A DNA stretch of 64,000 nucleotides from Brevundimonas sp. PAMC22021. GTDB lineage: Bacteria > Pseudomonadota > Alphaproteobacteria > Caulobacterales > Caulobacteraceae. A program made the translations under genes and the position numbers. The DNA lies in the NCBI RefSeq assembly GCF_019443405.1, contig NZ_CP080376.1:1488001-1552000 (forward strand), given 5' to 3'. Under the pieces are notes generated by a model. The model did no database searches, had not been told where the DNA came from, and worked only from the letters and a program-made list of their open reading frames with translations. Below are positions 47,403 through 56,309 of the stretch, in pieces (position 1 is the first letter of the stretch; every line of letters starts with the position of its first letter).

Positions 47403-48071
47403 ATGCCTGCTTCGTTTCAATACAAGCCGCGCTTCACCGACATTCGAGTGAAGCCGCCCAAGCCTGGTGAAAAGGTCGAGGACCCCGACGTCCTGCACCT
47501 GAAGCCGGGTGAAAAGCCGTGCCAGTGGCCCGACTGCCGCCGCGCGGCGACCGCGCGCGCGCCCAAGTCGCGTGAGCGGCTGAATGACTTTTACGAATTC
47601 TGCCAGCCGCACGCCGGCGAGTACAACAAGGGGTGGAACTTCTACGCCGGCATGACCGAAGGCGAGGTGCGCGCGGCTCAGGAAAACGAGGCCATGACCG
47701 GCGGGCGCCCGACCTGGGAGATGAAGGCCGGCAAATTCAGCCGCGAGGCCGCCGCCTTCGCCTCCAAGATGGGCACGAACAACACGCAAGGCTCGGGCTC
47801 CTGGCGCGACAGCTTCGGCCTGTTCGGCAGGAAGGGCGAGCAGACGCCGAACGCGCCGGGCGAGGACCGCAGGATCGGCAAGCTGGAACGCACAGCCCTG
47901 GCGGACCTGGACCTCGAGCCGGGCGCCGACAAGGCGGCGGTCAAGGCTCAATACCATGCGCTGCTGAAACGCTTTCATCCCGACACCAACGGCGGCGACC
48001 GGGGGGCCGAGGCCAAACTTCAGCGCGTGATCAAGGCCTGGAAGACGCTGAAGAAGGCGGGCCTCGCCTAA
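47403..48071 (+). CDS. J-domain protein, C-terminal J domain
   Basis: A 222 aa cytoplasmic protein with a J domain at its C-terminus (about residues 160-222) carrying H-P-D in R-F-H-P-D-T-N-G-G. The N-terminal 100 residues are a conserved region with paired Cys (C-Q-W-P-D-C and E-F-C-Q-P-H) that could bind zinc, followed by F-Y-x-G-M-T and a Gly/Ser linker. Members of this family stand next to bolA in many alphaproteobacteria, but their substrate is unknown. The ATG at 47403 follows GCGGATG after the divergent bolA start; the end overlaps the amidase gene by 4 bp. Confidence 0.85.
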   Translation: MPASFQYKPRFTDIRVKPPKPGEKVEDPDVLHLKPGEKPCQWPDCRRAATARAPKSRERLNDFYEFCQPHAGEYNKGWNFYAGMTEGEVRAAQENEAMTGGRPTWEMKAGKFSREAAAFASKMGTNNTQGSGSWRDSFGLFGRKGEQTPNAPGEDRRIGKLERTALADLDLEPGADKAAVKAQYHALLKRFHPDTNGGDRGAEAKLQRVIKAWKTLKKAGLA

Positions 48072-49297
48072 CCCGCTGCACCCGTGGAGGCGGTCACCAG
48101 CGGTGCGGAGGGTTCGCGGAAGTAGCGGTCGATGCCGTCGGCCACCGCACGCATCATGCGGCGACGCTGGCGCTCGTTGGTCAGCAGGCGCTCGTCCTCG
48201 GGATTGGTGATAAAGCCCATCTCCAGCAGCACGGCCGGCACGTCGGGCGCCAACAGCACCGCCAGCCCCGCGTCGCGGTGGCTGCGGCGCAGCAGCGGAT
48301 GCTCCACCGCCTCCAGGTGCGTCAGCAGCACCCGCGCGAACTGGGCCGAGCGGTTCTGGGTCGCGCGCTGGGTCATGTCCAGCAGGATGCGGTCGACCGA
48401 TGGATCGCGGCCCGGCAGCCGCAACTCGCGATGCCAGTCGGCGTCGCGCGTGAACTCGCGCACCGCCCGCCCCGCGCCCTGTTCGGACAGAGTATAGACG
48501 CTGGCGCCGCGCAGGGCCGGGTCCGTGCCGGCGTCGGCATGCAGGGAGATGAACAGGTCGGCGTCGGCCTGGCGCGCGATCGACACCCGGCGGTAAAGAT
48601 CCACATAGGCGTCGCCCGTCCGGGTCAGGCGCACGCGATAGCGGCCGGTCTTTTCCAATTCCGCCTTCAGCTGCTGGGCGGCCGCCAGGGTGACGGCGCT
48701 CTCCCTGGCGTGAACGCCGCTGGCGCCCGGATCTCGCCCGCCGTGGCCCGCGTCGATGACGATCATCGGCTTTTCAGCGCGGCGCGGCGCGGGCAGCGGC
48801 TGCGATGTCGGGCGCGCGGGCTCAGCGTTCGGCGCGCGCGCGCCTTTCGCCTTCACATCGATCACATAGCGATAGTGCCCCACGCCGTCGCCTGGCGGCA
48901 AAAGGAAGCGCCGCTCGATCTCGCCGTTCTTGGCCAGGTCCAGCTGAATGCGCGAAGCCCCGCCCTGGGCCCCGACGCGGTAGCTGCGGACCAGTCCAGA
49001 GCCGTCGCCCGTCGCGCCGCGCCCGGCGGAGACGTCGAGCAGCGACAGGATCACCTGCCCCTGCGCGCCATCCTCGATCACCCGCCCTTGCGTGGTGCGC
49101 TCCAGATCGATGACTACGCGCGTGCGCTGCCCGTCGCCGCCGAAGCGGACGCCCAGCACGTCGCCTTGCGCGCCCGCAGCCAGGCCCCGGCCCGCCAGCA
49201 TCAGCAATCCGAGGCAGATGACCAAGAAGGCGAGCGCCGTCATAGCCCACTCTCGCAGGCCCCAGCGCGACAGATCCAGAAACACTCGACCGTTCAT
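48068..49297 (-). CDS. amiC: N-acetylmuramoyl-L-alanine amidase (AmiC-like)
   Basis: A 409 aa exported cell-wall amidase that cleaves stem peptides from peptidoglycan at the septum, generating the naked glycan bound by SPOR domains. It has a long hydrophobic N-terminal export signal, an AMIN domain (about 45-155) and an Amidase_3 catalytic domain with zinc ligands in I-D-A-G-H-G-G-R-D-P-G, R-E-S, S-L-H-A-D-A and the catalytic Glu in L-L-E-M-G-F-I-T-N. ATG 49297 is chosen; an in-frame GTG at 49321 is possible. Caulobacterales usually have a single such amidase acting with an EnvC/NlpD-type activator, so it may be essential for cell separation. Confidence 0.92.
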   Translation of the reverse strand: MNGRVFLDLSRWGLREWAMTALAFLVICLGLLMLAGRGLAAGAQGDVLGVRFGGDGQRTRVVIDLERTTQGRVIEDGAQGQVILSLLDVSAGRGATGDGSGLVRSYRVGAQGGASRIQLDLAKNGEIERRFLLPPGDGVGHYRYVIDVKAKGARAPNAEPARPTSQPLPAPRRAEKPMIVIDAGHGGRDPGASGVHARESAVTLAAAQQLKAELEKTGRYRVRLTRTGDAYVDLYRRVSIARQADADLFISLHADAGTDPALRGASVYTLSEQGAGRAVREFTRDADWHRELRLPGRDPSVDRILLDMTQRATQNRSAQFARVLLTHLEAVEHPLLRRSHRDAGLAVLLAPDVPAVLLEMGFITNPEDERLLTNERQRRRMMRAVADGIDRYFREPSAPLVTASTGAAG

Positions 49298-49749
49298 TCC
49301 GACGGCTTCACCCAACACCACTGACCGGCATAATGCCCGAACCTCGTTGGCGGGGGGTTAAGGCGGCTTTGGCAGTGGTCCTTTTAATTGCGCGTCATCG
49401 TGCTTATGCTTGGTTCCGTTCGCGAACCGATCGCGCCGCTCCCCGTCCGGGCGATGCCGGCGCGCCCTCCTCGCGGCGCTGTGTTTCACCACTCCGAGGA
49501 CCGACCGGCTTAGCCGATGGTCCAAAGAACCGGTCCCGGATCGCCGCCGATCAGGCCGCGCCCGGTCCCAGGACAGACGACCTTTTATGGGCCTTTTCGC
49601 CTGCGATCCCCAACGGCTTGTTCAAGCCAGCGCCGCCTTTGGCGGCGGGATGACGCGCGCCCCGGCCCCCTTCCCCATTCGGCGAGCCGCCGCAGCCCCT
49701 GCCAGATCACTGGCCGGGCCGGCCCGAGCGCGCCAGAGAGAGACCCTTC
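49298..49749 (+). other. long non-coding leader upstream of rne
   Basis: About 430-450 bp without a credible gene. It contains a 17 bp inverted repeat GGTTC-N7-GAACC (49412-49428), a short AT-rich patch (CTTTTAATTG near 49381), and a very GC-rich remainder. RNase E genes in E. coli carry a long leader through which the enzyme controls its own mRNA; a similar 5' untranslated region is plausible but I see no clear conserved stem-loop. No sigma-70 promoter matched well enough to place. Confidence 0.5.
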
Positions 49750-52482
49750 ATGTCAAAGACAATGCTGATCGATGCGGCGCACGCGGAAGAAACCCGCGTC
49801 GCCATCGTGGACGGACGCCAGGTTGAGGAGTTCGACTTCGAGTCGAAAACCAAGCGTCAGCTTCGCGGCAACATCTATCTCGCCAAGGTCACCCGCGTAG
49901 AGCCCAGCCTGCAGGCGGCCTTTGTTGAGTACGGCGGCAATCGCCACGGCTTCCTGGCCTTCAACGAAATCCACCCGGACTACTACCAGATCCCGGTCGC
50001 CGACCGCGAAGCCATCATGGCCGAGGCGCACGACGACGCCGACCATGCCGACGACCTGGGCCGCGAAAGCGACGAGGAGACCGATCCCGAAGCCGCCCTG
50101 GCCGAAGAAGAGCGGCTGAAGCGCCGGCTGATGCGCCGCTACAAGATTCAGGACGTCATCAAGCGCCGCCAGATTCTGCTGGTGCAGGTCGTCAAGGACG
50201 AGCGCGGCGGCAAGGGCGCGGCCCTGACCACCTGGCTGTCGCTGGCCGGCCGCTACTGCGTGTTGATGCCCAACACCGGCAAGGGCGGCGGCATCTCGCG
50301 CAAGATCACCAACACTTCCGACCGTCGCCGGCTGAAGGCGGCCGCCGCCGCGCTCGAAGTGCCCAAGGGCATGGGCCTGATCATCCGCACGGCGGGCGCC
50401 AAGCGGACCAAGGCCGAGATCAAGCGCGACTATCAATATCTGCTGCGGCTGTGGGAGACGATCCGCGAGACCACCCTCGCCTCCCACGCTCCGGCGATGA
50501 TCTACGAGGAGGAGAACCTGGTCCGCCGCGCCGTGCGCGACATGTTCGACAAGGACTTCGACGGCATCCAGGTCGAAGGCGTGCAGGGCTTCAAGGAGGC
50601 GCGCGACTTCATGCGCGTGCTGATGCCGTCGCAGGCCAAGAAGGTGCACCTGTACCAGGGCTCGCGGCCGCTGTTCGCCTCCAACGGCATCGAGGACCTG
50701 CTGACGCAGATCCACCAACCTGTCGTGCCGCTGAAGTCCGGCGGCTATCTGGTGATCAACCAGACCGAGGCGCTGGTCGCCATCGACGTCAACTCGGGTC
50801 GCGCCACCAAGGAGCGCAACGTCGAGCAGACGGCCTTCAAGACCAACTGCGAGGCGGCGGTCGAGGCCGCGCGCCAGCTGCGCCTGCGCGACCTCGCCGG
50901 CCTGGTCGTGATCGACTTCATCGACATGGACGAGGGCCGCAACAACCGCACGGTCGAGAAGATCCTGAAGGACGCCCTGTCCGCCGATCGCGCACGCATC
51001 CAGATGGGCCGCATCTCGCCCTTCGGCCTGATGGAGATCAGCCGCCAGCGTCGTCGCCTGGGCGTGATCGAGGGCGCGACCGAGGCCTGCCCGCACTGCC
51101 AGGGCGCCGGCCGCATCCGCTCGGCGGAATCGGCCGCTCTGGTCGCCCTGCGCGGCGTGGACATCGAGGCCGGCAAGAACGGCGCGGGGGCGATCGTGCT
51201 GCGCCTGCCGACCGCGGTCGCCCTCTACATCCTGAACCACAAGCGCGAGTACCTTCAGAGCCTGCTGGAAATGCGCGGCCTGAACGTCGTGATCCAGATC
51301 GACGACAGCCTGGCCCAGGCCGAGCACGCCATCGAACGCACCGAGACCAACGAGGACTTCGTCGCGCCGGAGGCGGAAGTCATCGACCTGAACGACGGCT
51401 TCGACGACAGCGCCTTCGAGGATGAAGGCGACGACGAGGACGAGGAGATCGACGAGGACGAAGACGAGGACGAGCTGTCGCTCGACCGCGAGGATGAGGA
51501 CGATGACGAGCCGCGCGAGCGCGCCGAGCGTCAGGACGAAGGTCGCGGCGGACGCCGTCGCCGGCGGCGTCGCGGTGGACGCCACGAGGTCGAAACCGTC
51601 GAAAGCGAGGACGACGCCGCGCCGGTCGAGGCTGGCGCCGAAGCCGATGGCGGCTTCGCCAACGACGACGAGGACGAAAGCGGTCGTCGCCGCAGGCGTG
51701 GTCGTCGCGGCGGGCGCCGCATCCGCGAGGACGGCGAGCGCGACGTGTTCGCCTGGGTGCGCGGCCGCACCCCGTCGCTGGACGATCCCTATGTCTGGTT
51801 CGACCCGCTGAACCCGGGCCGGGGCGCACCGCAATCGGCCTCGGAGGAGGAACAGCCCTCGCTGGCCGAGGTCCGTCAGGATGAAGCGGGCGACGAAGGA
51901 CGCGGCGGACGCCGCCGTCGTCGTCGCGGTCGCGGCCGTGATCGCGGCGAACGCTCGGGCGGCGCAACCTATGACGCGACGACCGAAACCCAGGACGCCG
52001 ACGATGCGGCGCCTTTGGCGGAGGCTTCTGTGGCGCAAACCGAGGCAGAGCCCGCGCCGGTGGCGATCCCTGCCGAACCGCAACGTCGTCGGGTGCGGCG
52101 CAGAAGCGCGGCTCAGGCCGCCTTCGAGCCGGCGCTGGAGCCGCTGGGCGAAGACGATCAGCCCGTCGCCGAAGCCGCGCCTGCGCTCGAAGCGCCGATG
52201 GCCGAAGCGGTCGAAGCGGTCGAAGCCGAGCAACCTGACGCCTTGGCTCCTGTCGAGCCGGCCGAGCCTACGGACATCGGCGAACCCGTTGTGCTGGACG
52301 TCACGCCCCAGGCGGCCGAGGCCGAGCGCATCGAGGCGGCCAATGAGCCGGAGCCGGTGGTGCTGAGCCAGGCGCCAACGCCTCACCGGCCGGAGATCGA
52401 CGTGCAGGCGCTGATCTCGGAAGATCCGAACCAGATCGTCGCGCCGCCTGAAAAGCCCAAGCGCGGGTGGTGGCGCCGCTGA
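49750..52482 (+). CDS. rne: ribonuclease E
   Basis: RNase E initiates bulk mRNA decay and rRNA/tRNA processing and scaffolds the degradosome. The 910 aa protein has an S1 domain (about 37-140, with a lineage insertion of acidic residues near 95-130), the DNase I-like catalytic domain with Asp346 (D-V-N-S-G-R) and Asp389 (V-I-D-F-I-D-M), and the zinc link Cys447-P-H-Cys450. The C-terminal half (560-910) is disordered: an acidic block, then repeated R-G-G-R-R-R-R-R RNA-binding patches, and an end E-K-P-K-R-G-W-W-R-R that matches the Caulobacter PNPase-binding motif. Start ATG has AGAGAGAGACCCTTC upstream. Confidence 0.97.
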   Translation: MSKTMLIDAAHAEETRVAIVDGRQVEEFDFESKTKRQLRGNIYLAKVTRVEPSLQAAFVEYGGNRHGFLAFNEIHPDYYQIPVADREAIMAEAHDDADHADDLGRESDEETDPEAALAEEERLKRRLMRRYKIQDVIKRRQILLVQVVKDERGGKGAALTTWLSLAGRYCVLMPNTGKGGGISRKITNTSDRRRLKAAAAALEVPKGMGLIIRTAGAKRTKAEIKRDYQYLLRLWETIRETTLASHAPAMIYEEENLVRRAVRDMFDKDFDGIQVEGVQGFKEARDFMRVLMPSQAKKVHLYQGSRPLFASNGIEDLLTQIHQPVVPLKSGGYLVINQTEALVAIDVNSGRATKERNVEQTAFKTNCEAAVEAARQLRLRDLAGLVVIDFIDMDEGRNNRTVEKILKDALSADRARIQMGRISPFGLMEISRQRRRLGVIEGATEACPHCQGAGRIRSAESAALVALRGVDIEAGKNGAGAIVLRLPTAVALYILNHKREYLQSLLEMRGLNVVIQIDDSLAQAEHAIERTETNEDFVAPEAEVIDLNDGFDDSAFEDEGDDEDEEIDEDEDEDELSLDREDEDDDEPRERAERQDEGRGGRRRRRRRGGRHEVETVESEDDAAPVEAGAEADGGFANDDEDESGRRRRRGRRGGRRIREDGERDVFAWVRGRTPSLDDPYVWFDPLNPGRGAPQSASEEEQPSLAEVRQDEAGDEGRGGRRRRRRGRGRDRGERSGGATYDATTETQDADDAAPLAEASVAQTEAEPAPVAIPAEPQRRRVRRRSAAQAAFEPALEPLGEDDQPVAEAAPALEAPMAEAVEAVEAEQPDALAPVEPAEPTDIGEPVVLDVTPQAAEAERIEAANEPEPVVLSQAPTPHRPEIDVQALISEDPNQIVAPPEKPKRGWWRR

Positions 52483-52538
52483 GCGCGGATCGCTAGATTG
52501 ATCAACGACGGGCGGGGGCCCAGGCTTTGGAGCGCGCC

Positions 52539-53954
52539 ATGAACTGGCTTCCCCGCCCTGCGTCCTGCCATCGGGCGCTGCGCCGCCTGACCGGCGCGGC
52601 GACGGCCCTAGTGGCGCTGGCCGTGGCGGGTCACGCCTCGGCGCAGAGCGTGATCCGCGACACCGAGATCGAAGGCGTCATCCGCGAGTGGTCGGATCCG
52701 GTGTTCGACGCCATGGGCCTGGTGCCGTCCGACGTCGAAGTGCTGCTGATCAACGACGCCGAGCTGAACGCCTTCGCCACGCGCGGCCGGATCATGGGGA
52801 TCAACACCGGCCTGATCCTGCGCACAAAGACGCCCGGCGAACTGCTGGGCGTGATGGCGCACGAGGCGGGGCACATCAAGAACCGCCACACTCTGCGCGA
52901 CGGGGCGCAGAACGCGGCCAAGCAGCCCTTCTTCATGACCATGGCGCTAGGCGCGTTGGCCATCGCGGCGGGACAGCCAGGGGCTGGGGCCGCCCTGATC
53001 GGCTCCAGCCAGTATTTCGGCACGCTGGACGCCCTGCGCTACATGCAAAGCCAGGAGGGCGAGGCCGACCTCACCGGCGCCCGCGCGCTGGAGGCGGCGG
53101 GTCAGTCGGGGCGCGGACTGGTCGAGTTCTTTGAAAACTTTCGTTCGCAGGAAGTCTTCTCCGACAGCCGCCGGTATCCCTATTTCCGCAGCCACCCCCT
53201 GTCGTCGCAGCGTATCGAGGCGCTGCGGCGCCCCGTCGAGGCAGCCGCCCACTACAACACCCCCGAAAGTCCCGAGCGCACTGCCCAGCACGCCCTGATC
53301 TTGGCCAAGATGCGCGCCTTCATGGACCAGCCGAACGCCACGCTGCGCGCCTATCCGGAGAGCGATGCGTCCCTGCCCGCCCGCTACGCCCGCGCCATCG
53401 CCTGGTACCGCGCCGGCCAGACGGACAAGGCGCTGTCGGCCGTGGACGCCCTGATCGCCGGCGATGTCTCCAACCCATACTACTGGGAGCTGAAGGGCCA
53501 GATCCTGTTCGAGGAGGGTCGCCCGGCCGACGCCATCGCCGCGCACGCCGAGTCCGTGCGTCTGAAGCCCGATGCGCCCTTGCTGCGCGTCAATCTGGGG
53601 CACGCGCTGATCGAGACGGGCGATGCGGGCAACATCGCCGAAGCCGTCAACCAGCTGAAGCGCGCCACGGTGGCCGAGCGCGACAACACCATGGCCTGGC
53701 GCCTGCTCGCCCAGGCCTACGCCGCCCAGGGCAAGGAGGGCGAGGCCCGACTGGCCTCGGCCGAGTATCATTTCGCCGCCGGGCAGGAAGAGCAGGCCAC
53801 CCAGTTCGCCCTTCGCGCCCGCAGCATCCTGGATCCCGGCTCCATGGAGTGGCGTCGGGCCGTCGACATCGTGCTGGCGTCCGGCGCGACGCCTGATGAC
53901 CTGAGCGACCTCGACCGGCGTGAGGCGCTGCGTCGTCCCGCCACCCTGAACTAG
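52539..53954 (+). CDS. exported M48 metalloprotease with TPR-like C-terminus (BepA-like)
   Basis: A 471 aa periplasmic zinc protease. A signal peptide (cleavage near A-S-A-Q, residue 35) is followed by an M48 domain with H108-E-A-G-H112 and a later Glu in E-G-E-A-D, then a helical C-terminal half (about 270-440) with TPR-like repeats (W-Y-R-A-G-Q-T-D-K-A-L, Y-Y-W-E-L-K-G-Q-I-L). The layout matches BepA/YfgC, an envelope quality-control protease acting on stalled outer-membrane proteins. I start at ATG 52539 (TTGGAGCGCGCC upstream) rather than the in-frame TTG at 52527. A DsbA-like gene follows 20 bp later. Confidence 0.87.
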   Translation: MNWLPRPASCHRALRRLTGAATALVALAVAGHASAQSVIRDTEIEGVIREWSDPVFDAMGLVPSDVEVLLINDAELNAFATRGRIMGINTGLILRTKTPGELLGVMAHEAGHIKNRHTLRDGAQNAAKQPFFMTMALGALAIAAGQPGAGAALIGSSQYFGTLDALRYMQSQEGEADLTGARALEAAGQSGRGLVEFFENFRSQEVFSDSRRYPYFRSHPLSSQRIEALRRPVEAAAHYNTPESPERTAQHALILAKMRAFMDQPNATLRAYPESDASLPARYARAIAWYRAGQTDKALSAVDALIAGDVSNPYYWELKGQILFEEGRPADAIAAHAESVRLKPDAPLLRVNLGHALIETGDAGNIAEAVNQLKRATVAERDNTMAWRLLAQAYAAQGKEGEARLASAEYHFAAGQEEQATQFALRARSILDPGSMEWRRAVDIVLASGATPDDLSDLDRREALRRPATLN

Positions 53955-53974
53955 ACGTCCAAAGAAGAGACCTG

Positions 53975-54757
53975 ATGACCGACGACGCTCCCTCGCCCGC
54001 GCCTGCACCCTTGGCCGAAAGGAAGCGTCGCGGCTGGACGGGTCACGCCGCCCTGGCGGTGTCGCTGGCCGCGCTGGGCCTGGCGGCCTGGCCCTACGTC
54101 GCGCCGGACGCTTTTGGGGGCTGGACCGTGCATCGCTACATGGTCCGCCACCCCGAGGTGCTGCAGGAGGCGAGCGCCGCCCTGCAGCAGCGCGAGGAAC
54201 AGGGTCGCGTCACGTCGATCAATCAGGCGGCGGCGACCAATCCGGGGCTGCTGGCGGTCGACGCCCGCGATCCGTCCTTTGGCCCGACCGACGCCCGCGT
54301 CACCGTCATCGAGTTCTTTGATTTCCGCTGCCCCGGCTGCAAGGCAGTCGCGCAGGACTATCGCGCGCTGATGGCGGCAAACCCCGACGTGCGTTTCGTC
54401 TTCAAGGACTGGCCGATCCTAGACCGCGGCGAGGACGTGACGTCGCAGTACGCCGCCCGAGCCGCCCTGGCCGCGCAGCAGCAGGGCAAATACCTGGCGG
54501 TGTACGACGCCCTGATGAACGAGCGCGCGCTAAGCGTCGAAGCCATCGACCGGATCCTTCAGGCCAACGGCGTCGACATGCCCCGCGCCAAGGCGGCCAT
54601 CGCCTCGCCCGAGATGACCCGCCACATCGCCGACATCCACACGGCGGCGGCGGCGCTGGGTCTTCAGGGCACGCCCACCTTCTTCATCAACGGCAAGGCC
54701 AGCCCCGGCATCGACCCTCGCGAGGTCGGCCAGCTGATCGAGGCGTCGAAAGGCTAG
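53975..54757 (+). CDS. DsbA-like thiol:disulfide oxidoreductase
   Basis: A 260 aa membrane-anchored periplasmic protein: a short cytoplasmic start, one hydrophobic anchor (residues 25-42), a helical stem (50-95) and a thioredoxin-fold DsbA domain with the active site Cys119-P-G-Cys122 (F-D-F-R-C-P-G-C-K) and the cis-Pro motif G-T-P-T-F-F-I-N-G. The N-terminal helical stem before the catalytic domain resembles ScsC/Com1-type isomerases, which oligomerise through it. It follows the M48 protease by 20 bp, suggesting a shared envelope folding and quality-control operon. Oxidase versus isomerase is undecided. Confidence 0.88.
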   Translation: MTDDAPSPAPAPLAERKRRGWTGHAALAVSLAALGLAAWPYVAPDAFGGWTVHRYMVRHPEVLQEASAALQQREEQGRVTSINQAAATNPGLLAVDARDPSFGPTDARVTVIEFFDFRCPGCKAVAQDYRALMAANPDVRFVFKDWPILDRGEDVTSQYAARAALAAQQQGKYLAVYDALMNERALSVEAIDRILQANGVDMPRAKAAIASPEMTRHIADIHTAAAALGLQGTPTFFINGKASPGIDPREVGQLIEASKG

Positions 54758-55536
54758 ATCAGACCGGCCAGCGGCGAGGACGGATCGGCGTACATGCGCC
54801 TCGGCATCCTCCCGGCCAGATAGGCGTCGCGGCCGGCGATCACGGCGTGCTTCATGGCGCGCGCCATACGGATCGGGTCCTTCGCGCCGGCGATGGCGGT
54901 GTTCATCAGAACGGCGTCGCAGCCCAGCTCCATCGCCCGCGTGGCGTCCGACGCCGTGCCGACGCCAGCGTCCACCAGCACCGGCACGCCGGCTTGTTCC
55001 ACGATCAGGCGGATGTTGACCTCGTTCTGGATGCCCAGACCCGACCCGATCGGAGCCGCGGCCGGCATGATGGCGGAGGCGCCCGCCTCCTCCAGCCGCT
55101 TGGCCATGACCACGTCGTCGGTGCAGTAGACCATGACGTCGAAGCCGTCCTTGACCAGCATGTCGAGCGCGCGAAGCGTCTCCACCATATCTGGATAAAG
55201 GTGAGAGGTGTCTGACAGAACCTCCAGCTTCACCAGGTCCCAGCCGCCGGCCTCGCGCGCCAGGCGCAGGGTGCGCACCGCGTCTTCTCCGGTAAAACAT
55301 CCGGCGGTGTTGGGCAGATAGGTGAAGCGGTCGGGCTTCACGTGATCCACCAACATGGGCTGGCTCGGATCTGACAGGTTCACGCGCCTCAGCGCCACCG
55401 TCACGATCTCGGCCCCGGCCGCCTCCGCCGCCGCCGCGTTCTGGGCGTAGTCGGCGTATTTGCCCGTCCCCACGATCAGGCGCGAAGAAAAGGTGCGGCC
55501 CGCGACGGACCAGGTGTCGGATGCGTTCTCGGTCAT
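54754..55536 (-). CDS. thiG: thiazole synthase
   Basis: ThiG forms the thiazole phosphate ring of thiamine from deoxyxylulose 5-phosphate, dehydroglycine and the thiocarboxylate of ThiS. The 260 aa protein has the TIM-barrel motifs [25 protein letters not shown], the Schiff-base Lys in V-K-L-E-V-L, and [10 protein letters not shown] and [10 protein letters not shown] 55536 is chosen (TAGGTGACGGCC upstream) over GTG 55545. Its normal partner thiS lies upstream on the same strand, but the two are split by 770 bp holding a toxin-antitoxin pair in the opposite direction. Confidence 0.95.
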   Translation of the reverse strand: MTENASDTWSVAGRTFSSRLIVGTGKYADYAQNAAAAEAAGAEIVTVALRRVNLSDPSQPMLVDHVKPDRFTYLPNTAGCFTGEDAVRTLRLAREAGGWDLVKLEVLSDTSHLYPDMVETLRALDMLVKDGFDVMVYCTDDVVMAKRLEEAGASAIMPAAAPIGSGLGIQNEVNIRLIVEQAGVPVLVDAGVGTASDATRAMELGCDAVLMNTAIAGAKDPIRMARAMKHAVIAGRDAYLAGRMPRRMYADPSSPLAGLI

Positions 55537-55612
55537 GGCCGTCACCTAATCCTCTATGCGAGCCGGCGAAAGGCCGAGAGGCGTCACGACGCGTTGCGGG
55601 TATCTGGCGGAC

Positions 55613-55637
55613 GAACTAAACTAACCGGACTTAGTTC
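55613..55637. promoter_or_regulatory. inverted-repeat operator of the Phd/PIN module
   Basis: GAACTAA (55613-55619) and TTAGTTC (55631-55637) are perfect reverse complements around an 11 bp spacer, 13 bp before the antitoxin start. Phd-type antitoxins repress their own promoters by binding such palindromes, and the AT-rich element stands out in GC-rich surroundings. Confidence 0.6.
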
Positions 55638-55650
55638 ACGGGATTCAGCC

Positions 55651-55920
55651 ATGCAGACCGTCAACATCCATGAAGCCAAGACCCACCTGTCCCGCCTCGT
55701 CGACCGGGCGGCCAAAGGCGAGTCCTTCATCATCGCCAAGGCCGGCAAGCCGATGGTCAAGGTCACGCCGATCGAGGAAGCTCCTCAGAAGGCGATCCAG
55801 AGGATCGGCTTCATGGAAGGCGAGTTCACGGTGCCCGACGACTTCGACACCATGTTTCAGGAAGAAATCGAAGCCATGTTCTATGGCGACGAGGAAAATG
55901 ACGCTCAAGCCAGCCGATGA
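55651..55920 (+). CDS. Phd/YefM-family type II antitoxin
   Basis: An 89 aa antitoxin. Residues 1-50 form the Phd DNA-binding domain (V-N-I-H-E-A-K-T-H-L-S-R-L-V-D-R-A-A), with G-E-S-F-I-I-A-K-A-G-K-P-M-V-K-V; the C-terminal part (F-M-E-G-E-F-x-V-P-D-D-F-D and an acidic helix) is the toxin-neutralising tail seen in Phd partners of PIN toxins. ATG 55651 is chosen because it begins the domain and follows the operator; the longer frame from 55594 would run through the operator. The stop overlaps the toxin start by 4 bp. Confidence 0.92.
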   Translation: MQTVNIHEAKTHLSRLVDRAAKGESFIIAKAGKPMVKVTPIEEAPQKAIQRIGFMEGEFTVPDDFDTMFQEEIEAMFYGDEENDAQASR

Positions 55921-56303
55921 AGCTGCTGATCGACACTCATCTTTTGCTTTGGGCCGCCGGTGAGCCGGCGCGCGTGCCTTCGCGCGCGCAGGACCTGATC
56001 AACGATCCCCGAAATACGCCGATGTTCAGCGTGGTCAGCCTGATGGAGGTCTCGATAAAGGCGGCGCGGTCACGACCGGACTTCCAGGTCGATGCTCGCC
56101 GTCTACGATCGATGTTGCTGGCGGCTGGATATGAAGAAGTGCCCGTTCTTGGCGATCACGCTGTAGCCGTCGGACCTCTTGAGCCGATCCACAAAGACCC
56201 GTTCGATCGACTGCTTCTTGCTCAAGCGATCGCCGAGCGAGCCACCCTCCTGACCTCTGACGCGATCTTGGCCCGCTATGAGGGTCCGATCCTCAAGGTC
56301 TGA
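55917..56303 (+). CDS. PIN-domain toxin (VapC-like ribonuclease)
   Basis: A 128 aa PIN-domain protein, the toxin of the pair. The four acidic metal ligands are present: Asp6 (L-L-I-D-T-H-L-L-L-W), Glu44 (L-M-E-V), Asp97 (H-K-D-P-F-D-R) and Asp115 (L-T-S-D). VapC-type toxins are Mg-dependent RNases that cut tRNA or rRNA when the antitoxin is degraded. The D-T-H-L-L-L-W variant is typical of PIN toxins paired with Phd rather than VapB antitoxins. It ends 6 bp before the convergent thiS stop. Confidence 0.92.
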   Translation: MKLLIDTHLLLWAAGEPARVPSRAQDLINDPRNTPMFSVVSLMEVSIKAARSRPDFQVDARRLRSMLLAAGYEEVPVLGDHAVAVGPLEPIHKDPFDRLLLAQAIAERATLLTSDAILARYEGPILKV

Positions 56304-56309
56304 GCCCCC

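Noticed and set aside
49412..49428. GTTC-N7-GAAC in the rne leader as a LexA box
   Set aside because: The alphaproteobacterial LexA box is a direct repeat GTTC-N7-GTTC; this one is inverted, so SOS control of rne is not supported.
49753..52386. 877-codon open frame antisense to rne
   Set aside because: It mirrors the GC-rich third-position pattern of rne, gives a low-complexity protein (Leu, Arg, Ala, Asp, Val) with no family features, and rne is certain on the other strand.
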